A stretch of 10,491 bases of DNA from an uncultured Collinsella sp. (lineage in GTDB: Bacteria > Actinomycetota > Coriobacteriia > Coriobacteriales > Coriobacteriaceae): positions 1 through 10,491 of the forward strand of contig UQNC01000059.1 of assembly GCA_900542175.1 (NCBI GenBank), read 5' to 3'. Position numbers and translations under genes: made by a program. Position 1 is the stretch's first letter. Each line of letters starts with the position of its first letter. Below the pieces are notes generated by a model. It had not been told where the DNA came from and did no database searches. It saw nothing but the letters and a program-made list of their open reading frames with translations. Below, in pieces: positions 5,530 through 10,491 of this stretch.

Positions 5530-5788
5530 GTTTTGCTTCGGTGGATGGCAATGCGCGGTAATCATGAGGAGTAAGGACGTCTACTGCCTTGCCGATTACT
5601 CAAAATTATTGGGGGAGGGGTTAATAACTATATCCTCTATGCCAAAGGACATAAAGAGGTGTCAATTTTGTTGACAGGCGAATGACGATTGGCTGCGAGT
5701 CAGCTACCAGCGTAAATAATCGATAAAGAAATGTCGTAAATTGGTGCCAAATGCCCAGATAACGCCGCGTCTATTTTAATTAACTGCT
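5530..5788. other. AT-richer intergenic stretch with an inverted repeat
   Basis: No convincing gene is seen here. A short frame from 5564 (MRSKDVYCLADYSK...) has no ribosome site worth trusting. The composition is clearly more AT-rich than the flanks. The only clear structure is TGTCAA-ttttg-TTGACA at 5660-5676, a six-base inverted repeat that could be an operator about 110 bases before the promoter of the next gene. Confidence 0.4.
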
Positions 5789-5817
5789 TTGAGCAAACAG
5801 TAAAATGCTACTATCTA
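5789..5817 (+). promoter_or_regulatory. Promoter of the small helix-turn-helix gene
   Basis: TTGAGC (5789-5794), a 17-base spacer and TATCTA (5812-5817) form a plausible housekeeping promoter in AT-rich surroundings. It lies about 40 bases upstream of the GTG start at 5859. Confidence 0.5.
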
Positions 5818-5858
5818 ACTTGCACGTAAGAAAGCAGATTAACGGTTAAGGCTAAGAA

Positions 5859-6179
5859 GTGGCAGGTATGTCGGAAACAACTAGGACTCGCACGCATGTG
5901 CCCGAGGTTAGGCAGCGCGCCCGCGCGTATGCCGTAGGCGGTGCCGACGCCATTCTCAACGCCGGTTCGCATCATCACACCTATTCGTACGAAGTTAAGC
6001 TCGCCGTGGTCAAGGACCGCTTGGAAAACGGCTTAACGGTTCGCGAGGCCATGATCAAGCACAAGATTCCCAGCGAGTCTTCGGTCAAGGCTTGGTGCCG
6101 CCAGTATCGCGAGAGCGGTGAGTCCGCGCTGGTTGATAAGCCGCGCGGTCGCAAGCCGCGCGTTAAAAAGGCGGAATAG
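5859..6179 (+). CDS. Small orphan transposase-type helix-turn-helix protein
   Basis: The protein has 106 residues from GTG 5859, with AAGG seven bases upstream; an alternative ATG at 5868 would give 103. Residues 44-92 (YEVKLAVVKDRLENGLTVRE, then IPSESSVKAWCRQYRESGES) form a helix-turn-helix of the kind found in the OrfA protein of IS3/IS150-type elements. A basic tail follows (KPRGRKPRVKK), and a polar 40-residue N-terminus with HHH at 38-40 precedes. No OrfB transposase or terminal inverted repeat is near: the gene has its own promoter, and a terminator starts twelve bases after the stop. It is therefore either a domesticated DNA-binding regulator or an IS remnant. The neat transcription unit favours the first. 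Targets are unknown. Confidence 0.7.
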   Translation: MAGMSETTRTRTHVPEVRQRARAYAVGGADAILNAGSHHHTYSYEVKLAVVKDRLENGLTVREAMIKHKIPSESSVKAWCRQYRESGESALVDKPRGRKPRVKKAE

Positions 6180-6190
6180 CGAACGGGATG

Positions 6191-6214
6191 GTGCGCCCAC
6201 AGGGGCGCATTTTT
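6191..6214 (+). terminator. Intrinsic terminator of the helix-turn-helix gene
   Basis: TGCGCCC (6192-6198) pairs with GGGCGCA (6203-6209) around ACAG, followed by five T residues. Confidence 0.85.
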
Positions 6215-6379
6215 CTTGCCGCGCCAACTTTTTGGACCGTCGTGAGCCTACTGGAACATCCTCCAAAGTGGTTAATAAACCGCGCGCAGTGGCCCGTGCG
6301 CCCGCCGCCGCGATAGGGGGAGCGTCGCCTCTCTGCTCCAAAGCGGACAGACTCGTTACCCCGTACGCCTAAAACTCCC

Positions 6380-6426
6380 CAGTTGACCGAAAACCCGCCG
6401 CCGCTACTCCTCAACTGAGCTATAAC
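6380..6426 (+). promoter_or_regulatory. Candidate control region of the hydrogenase operon
   Basis: An inverted repeat CAGTTGA (6380-6386) / TCAACTG (6411-6417) lies directly upstream of a -10-like TATAAC (6421-6426), about 40 bases before the first operon gene. No good -35 box is found 17 bases before TATAAC, which would fit activator-dependent transcription. This is inference from position. The stretch 6215-6379 shows nothing else. Confidence 0.35.
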
Positions 6427-6466
6427 ATTAAACAATTGCAGCGTTTTTGCATGGGGGAGTGATGGT

Positions 6467-9349
6467 ATGACGCTACTGTATTTCCTTACCCTGTTTCCGC
6501 TGGTACCGGCGCTGGGCATGCTGCTCGCGCGCGGTGACCGCGCCCGCGATGCGGTAGGGCTTGTAGGCTCTGGCATCATTATGGCGGTGACGGTTGTAGT
6601 CGCCGTCATGTTTTTTGGCGCGGGTCCGCAGAGCTTTGAGGTTGCCCCCGGCACCTCGCATGTGCTCTCGATCATCAGCTCAGCCATCGATGTCATCCTG
6701 TGTGCCGTCATCCTGTACAACGCGTACAAATATAGGAACGCGCTCACCACGGTGCTCGGCATAGTCCAGCTGGTGGGCTCGCTCACCTTTGCAGCCATGA
6801 CGCTGCCCACTGCCGAAGCCGTCACGGCGACGCCGCTCTACCTGGACTACATGAGCGTGATCATGGTCCTCGCCGTCGGCATTGTCGGCAGCCTTATCTG
6901 CGTGTACGCCCTGGGCTACATGAAGGACTTCCAGGCCCATGACGAGCACGAGGCAGCGCTGCGCGGGCAGGCGGCGCCCGACCGACGCCCGCAGTTCCTG
7001 GCGCTTATGTTCCTGTTCCTCTCGGCCATGTTCGTCATCGTGACGAGCGACAACCTTGAGTGGCTGTTCTGCGGCTGGGAAATCACCACCGTGTGCTCGT
7101 TCCTCATGATTGGCTACACGCGTACGCCCGAGGCCATCAAGAACGCCTTCACCCAGATCATCCTCAACATGCTGGGCGGTATCGCGTTTTTGGTCGGACT
7201 CATGTACCTGCACGTTAACGGCATGCCGCTGACCATCTCGGGCATGATCGAGCTTTCCGGCACCGGAACCGCGCAGTCCGCGCTGCTGGTGATGCCGGTC
7301 ATCCTGTTGTCGCTCGCCGCACTCACCAAGGCCGCACAGATGCCGTTTCACACTTGGCTGTTGGGTGCCATGGTTGCACCCACTCCCACGAGCGCCCTGC
7401 TGCACTCGTCAACCATGGTCAAAGCCGGCGTGTTCCTGATGGTCAAGCTGAGCCCACTCTATGCCATCTATCCCGTGACCGGCTTTATGGTCACGAGTGT
7501 GGGCGCCATCACGTTTTTGCTCGCTGCCCTCATGGCCATCTCGCAGAGCAACGCCAAACGCGTGCTCGCGTACTCCACCATTTCCAACTTGGGCCTCATC
7601 AGTGCCTGCTTGGGTGTCGGCGCGCCCGAGGCCGTATGGGCGGCCATCTTCCTGATCCTGTTCCACACGGTGGCAAAGTCGCTGCTGTTCCTGTGCGTGG
7701 GCACGGCCGAGCATCATATCGGCAGCCGCGATATCGAGGACATGGACGGTATGTTCAGCCGCATGCCGCACCTGACGCGCCTGATGATGCTGGGTATCAT
7801 GGGCATGTTTGTGGCGCCGTTTGGCATGCTCGTGTCCAAGTGGGGCGCCCTGGTGGCGTTTGCGCAGACCGGCAACGTGCTCATGATCATGGTGCTCGCC
7901 TTTGGCTCGGCCGCGACGTTTTACTTCTGGGGCAAGTGGCTGGCCAAGCTTTCGGGCGTCGATCCCACGGCCCAAAACGTTGAAGTCAATGTCCATAAGA
8001 CCGAGTGGGCGGCGCTCAACACCATCGCCGCGCTGCTGATTCTGTGCTGCGTGGCGTTCCCGGTTATCTCGAGCGGTCTGGTGTCGCCTTGCTTGGCTAT
8101 GGTGTTTGGCCGCGTGCCGCACGTTATTGGCAAGGATGCCATGTATCTGATGGTGGTTATCGTGGCGTTTATCGCCGTGGTGTTGCTGACTTCATTCCGT
8201 GTGAGCAACAAACCGCACGTAAACGTATATCTTTCGGGCGTGGGAACCGACAAATATCGCCATTTCCGCGGCTCGATGGGACACGAGGTGAAGGCCGAAA
8301 AGCGCAATTGGTACTCGGAGGATGCCCTTGGCGAGAAGCGTATCGGCCCCGCGGGTAGCGTCGTGTGCTGCAGCATCATCCTGTTTGCGCTGCTGTGCTG
8401 CGCGTGGATTGGGCCCGAGCGGCTTGCCATGAGTGCGCCATCGGTGCTGCGCGGCAAGTATTTCGAAGGTTCGGGTGTCGTGGGCATCTTTGTAGGCACC
8501 GTGGCGTTTGCCTTGATTGCGCCTTTGGTTGGTGGCCTGATCGACGGCCTTGACTGTAAGCTTTCGGCTCGCATGCAGGGCCGCGTGGGCCCGCGCCTGC
8601 TGCAGCCCTTCTACGACGTTGCCAAGCTGCTGCGCAAGGCCCCTGCCAGCGTAAACACCATGGACGACACCTATATGGCGTGCGCGCTCATCTTTACCGT
8701 GGTGGGCGGTGGCATCTTTGTGTCGGGCTCCAACACGCTGCTGTGCGCCTTTATGGTGACGCTCGCCGCGATCTTTGTGGTGCTGGCGTCCGCCTCGACG
8801 CAAAGCCCGTTTGCCCAGGTTGGCGCCGACCGCGAGCTGCTGCAGGTTATGAGTTACGAGCCCGCCGTTCTGCTGATGAGTGTGGGCCTGTACCTTGCCA
8901 CCGATAGCTTCGATTCCATTGCCGTGACGGGGCAGTCGGCCCCCATCATCGTGTACAGCGCGCCCATTTTCCTGGCGCTGCTTGCGGTGCTCACCATCAA
9001 GCTACGCAAGTCGCCGTTCGACCTTTCGTACTCGCATCACGCGCATCAGGAGATTGTCCAGGGCGTCGCCACCGAGATGAGCGGCGGCACGCTGGCCAAG
9101 ATGACCCTTATGCACTGGTGCGAGACCGTGCTGTTTTTGATGTGGGTGGGCATGTTCTTTGTTTGGGACAACCCGGTGAGCTGGGTCGTAGCCCTGGTCG
9201 TGATGGCCGCGACGTATTTTGTCGAGGTGCTGATCGATAACACCTTCGCGCGCAGCACCTGGCGCAGCTGCTTTAAGCTCGGCTGGGGCGTGGCGCTGGT
9301 GTTTGGCCTGCTCAACCTTATGCCCATCCTCGTCGACGTGTTTATTTAG
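6467..9349 (+). CDS. Fused Ech-type hydrogenase membrane subunit EchA-EchB (NuoL-like + NuoH-like)
   Basis: This 960-residue integral membrane protein joins two subunits that are separate in known Ech hydrogenases. Residues 1 to about 655 are an antiporter-like (NuoL/MrpA) subunit. The expected ion-path residues are present: W204-E205 in a helix, K288 in LTKAAQMPFHTWL, H313 and K319 in LLHSSTMVKAG, and K458 in MLVSKWGA. A hydrophilic stretch (about 600-635, NWYSEDALGEKR) and a further helix follow. Residues from about 675 to 960 are NuoH/EchB-like: ARMQGRVGPRLLQPFYDVAKL (701-721), DRELLQVMSYEP (788-799) and SPFDLSYSHHAHQEIVQG (849-866), the last typical of EchB. There is no stop, frameshift or internal ribosome site that would split it. 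GGGGGAG seven bases before the ATG sets the start. The protein would form the membrane arm that moves H+ or Na+ during H2 formation. It heads the operon, and echC begins 12 bases after its stop. Confidence 0.88.
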   Translation: MTLLYFLTLFPLVPALGMLLARGDRARDAVGLVGSGIIMAVTVVVAVMFFGAGPQSFEVAPGTSHVLSIISSAIDVILCAVILYNAYKYRNALTTVLGIVQLVGSLTFAAMTLPTAEAVTATPLYLDYMSVIMVLAVGIVGSLICVYALGYMKDFQAHDEHEAALRGQAAPDRRPQFLALMFLFLSAMFVIVTSDNLEWLFCGWEITTVCSFLMIGYTRTPEAIKNAFTQIILNMLGGIAFLVGLMYLHVNGMPLTISGMIELSGTGTAQSALLVMPVILLSLAALTKAAQMPFHTWLLGAMVAPTPTSALLHSSTMVKAGVFLMVKLSPLYAIYPVTGFMVTSVGAITFLLAALMAISQSNAKRVLAYSTISNLGLISACLGVGAPEAVWAAIFLILFHTVAKSLLFLCVGTAEHHIGSRDIEDMDGMFSRMPHLTRLMMLGIMGMFVAPFGMLVSKWGALVAFAQTGNVLMIMVLAFGSAATFYFWGKWLAKLSGVDPTAQNVEVNVHKTEWAALNTIAALLILCCVAFPVISSGLVSPCLAMVFGRVPHVIGKDAMYLMVVIVAFIAVVLLTSFRVSNKPHVNVYLSGVGTDKYRHFRGSMGHEVKAEKRNWYSEDALGEKRIGPAGSVVCCSIILFALLCCAWIGPERLAMSAPSVLRGKYFEGSGVVGIFVGTVAFALIAPLVGGLIDGLDCKLSARMQGRVGPRLLQPFYDVAKLLRKAPASVNTMDDTYMACALIFTVVGGGIFVSGSNTLLCAFMVTLAAIFVVLASASTQSPFAQVGADRELLQVMSYEPAVLLMSVGLYLATDSFDSIAVTGQSAPIIVYSAPIFLALLAVLTIKLRKSPFDLSYSHHAHQEIVQGVATEMSGGTLAKMTLMHWCETVLFLMWVGMFFVWDNPVSWVVALVVMAATYFVEVLIDNTFARSTWRSCFKLGWGVALVFGLLNLMPILVDVFI

Positions 9350-9361
9350 GAGGCGGCATCC

Positions 9362-9979
9362 ATGGATCATAAAATGTCGCGCTCGCCGTGGGTTATTCAT
9401 TACGACGGCTCGAGCTGCAACGGATGCGATATCGAGGTGCTGGCCTCGCTCATGCCGCTGTTCGATGCGGAGCGTTTTGGCGTGGTCAACACCGGCAACC
9501 CCAAGCATGCGGATATCTTTTTGGTGACGGGGTCGGTCAATGCCCAGAACCTGCCTGTCGTGCGCCAGATTTACAACCAGATGCTCGAGCCCAAGTGCGT
9601 GGTGGCGTGCGGCATCTGCGCGTGTTCGGGCGGCGTGTTCCGCGATGCGTACAACGTGATCGGCGGCGTGGACCGCGCGATTCCCGTGGACGTGTACGCG
9701 CCCGGGTGCGCCATTCGTCCCGAGACGGTGATCGATGCCATTGTAGAGGCGTGCGGCATCCTGGACCAGAAGGAGGCCGTGATGCGTGCTGGCGGCGACC
9801 CGCTTACCGTGGGCGGTGCCGCTACCTGGGACGGTGGCGTTGAGCTGGGCGAGGACGGGTTTGTGGCTGCGGGGGCCGGGGCTGACGGTGCCGGTGACGC
9901 GCCTGCCGGGAAGCCTGCTGCGCCCGCCGCTGGCGACGCACCTGCTGAGACGCCCGCCGCTGCAAAGGAGGCCGAGTAA
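9362..9979 (+). CDS. echC: Group 4 [NiFe] hydrogenase small subunit (EchC, NuoB-like)
   Basis: The protein has 205 residues and holds the proximal 4Fe-4S cluster that passes electrons to the NiFe site of the large subunit. The ligands are C19 and C22 in SCNGCDIE, C86 in GICACSGG and C116 in PGCAIRPE. The CxxC spacing separates it from true NuoB of complex I, where the cysteines are adjacent. C83 and C88 are extra cysteines around the third ligand. PGCAIRPE replaces the PGCPPRPE of many relatives, as in Ech and CO-induced hydrogenases as far as I recall. The core ends near residue 155. Residues from about 165 to 205 form a low-complexity Ala/Gly/Pro tail that is not part of the fold. AGGAGG eight bases before the ATG fixes the start. 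Its stop overlaps the next start (TAATG), so translation is coupled. Confidence 0.9.
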   Translation: MDHKMSRSPWVIHYDGSSCNGCDIEVLASLMPLFDAERFGVVNTGNPKHADIFLVTGSVNAQNLPVVRQIYNQMLEPKCVVACGICACSGGVFRDAYNVIGGVDRAIPVDVYAPGCAIRPETVIDAIVEACGILDQKEAVMRAGGDPLTVGGAATWDGGVELGEDGFVAAGAGADGAGDAPAGKPAAPAAGDAPAETPAAAKEAE

Positions 9980-10491
9980 TGCAAAAGGCTATCTATACTA
10001 CCGTCGGGATCGACGAGCTCCTGTCGCATGTCCAGGCGCTCAAGGGCGTCGGCGCGCGCTTTGTGCAAATGCACGCCGAGCGCAACGTCGACGACGGCTC
10101 GTATCGTCTGGTCTATACGTTTATCAACGTTCATGCTGCTCAGGAGCATATTGCGCAGGACGGCAGCTATGCGATTGAGAACCTGGTAGTCGAGGGCATC
10201 GACCAGTATCAGGAGATTCCGTCCATCAGCTCGTACTATCCGGCGGTGTTCCCGTTTGAGAACGAGGCGCACGACCTGTTTGGTCTTGCCATTACCGACA
10301 TGCAGATCGACTTTAAGGGCTTTTTCTACCAGGTCTCGACTGCCGAGCCCATGAGCGTTATCACGCCCGAGGTGAAGGCTGCGCGAGAGAAAGCCATGAA
10401 GGTCCGTGCCGCTGCCGAGGCCAAGGCGCGCAAGGCCGCGGCCGAGAAGGCCGCCGCTGCTGCGGGGGAGAGCGCTGCGAGCGCCGGCGAT
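9979..10491 (+). CDS. echD: Hydrogenase subunit EchD (NuoC-like 30 kDa family), incomplete at the right edge
   Basis: The first 171 codons are present and the frame is still open at the window end. NuoC-type subunits are soluble structural parts of the peripheral arm next to the large subunit. The family signature is seen as FPFENEAHDLFGL (91-103), after PSISSYYPAV and before a MQIDFKGFFYQ strand. From about residue 130 the protein becomes Ala/Lys/Glu-rich (AREKAMKVRAAAEAKARKAA and on), a likely long helical or disordered extension beyond the family core. AAAGGAGG lies seven bases before the ATG, which shares its A with the echC stop. By Ech operon order, echE (large subunit) and echF (2x4Fe-4S ferredoxin-like) should follow. 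Confidence 0.85.
   Translation, partial: MQKAIYTTVGIDELLSHVQALKGVGARFVQMHAERNVDDGSYRLVYTFINVHAAQEHIAQDGSYAIENLVVEGIDQYQEIPSISSYYPAVFPFENEAHDLFGLAITDMQIDFKGFFYQVSTAEPMSVITPEVKAAREKAMKVRAAAEAKARKAAAEKAAAAAGESAASAGD

Noticed and set aside
5859..6214. Complete insertion sequence
   Set aside because: There is no OrfB, no catalytic DDE region, no terminal inverted repeat and no target duplication around the helix-turn-helix gene.
6467..10491. Respiratory complex I (nuo) operon
   Set aside because: EchC has the hydrogenase CxxC cluster motif where NuoB has adjacent cysteines, the EchB-type SHHAHQE segment is present, and the gene order L-H-B-C matches Ech rather than nuo.

Overview
The window looks like chromosomal DNA from a high-GC anaerobic gut actinobacterium, most probably a Collinsella or a close relative in the Coriobacteriia. 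This is inferred from the GC-rich third codon positions, the Ech-type energy-converting hydrogenase operon and the mix of neighbours. No sequence search was run.

Left part (1-640): the 5' end of a type III pantothenate kinase gene (coaX) runs leftward out of the window. Divergent from it is a single initiator tRNA-fMet gene with a good promoter and an intrinsic terminator.

Accessory block (about 640-3250): an AbiE-type toxin-antitoxin operon (abiEi-abiEii, minus strand, TGATG overlap) lies between two kinds of repeat. The inner pair is a 108-bp direct repeat carrying three ATGTCCGG boxes 20-21 bp apart, at 1133-1240 and 2928-3035. Outside it lie two clusters of a palindromic repeat with CTGTAAC/GTTACAG arms and a related loop, at 679-916 and 3108-3246. 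The order is palindromes, iterons, abiE, iterons, palindromes, with every copy in the same orientation. About 800 bases left of abiEii hold no convincing gene.

Middle part (3388-5529): a one-gene transcription unit encodes a 676-residue Old Yellow Enzyme-type flavin/iron-sulfur/FAD reductase. Where 2,4-dienoyl-CoA reductase has its catalytic tyrosine segment, this protein has His-Gly-Asp-Arg, the motif I recall as the signature of the gut bilirubin reductase BilR. This is the most interesting gene here. A strong intrinsic terminator follows it.

Next (5530-6214): an AT-richer gap, a clear promoter, a small orphan transposase-type helix-turn-helix protein and its terminator.

Right part (6467-10491): the start of an operon for a membrane-bound group 4 [NiFe] hydrogenase of the Ech type. 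The first gene is a fusion of the antiporter-like subunit (EchA/NuoL-like) with the NuoH-like subunit (EchB). It is followed by the small subunit EchC (NuoB-like) and by EchD (NuoC-like), which runs off the end. The catalytic large subunit and the ferredoxin-like subunit would be expected just beyond the window. The complex would couple reduced-ferredoxin oxidation and H2 formation to ion translocation. EchC and EchD both carry Ala-rich tails.
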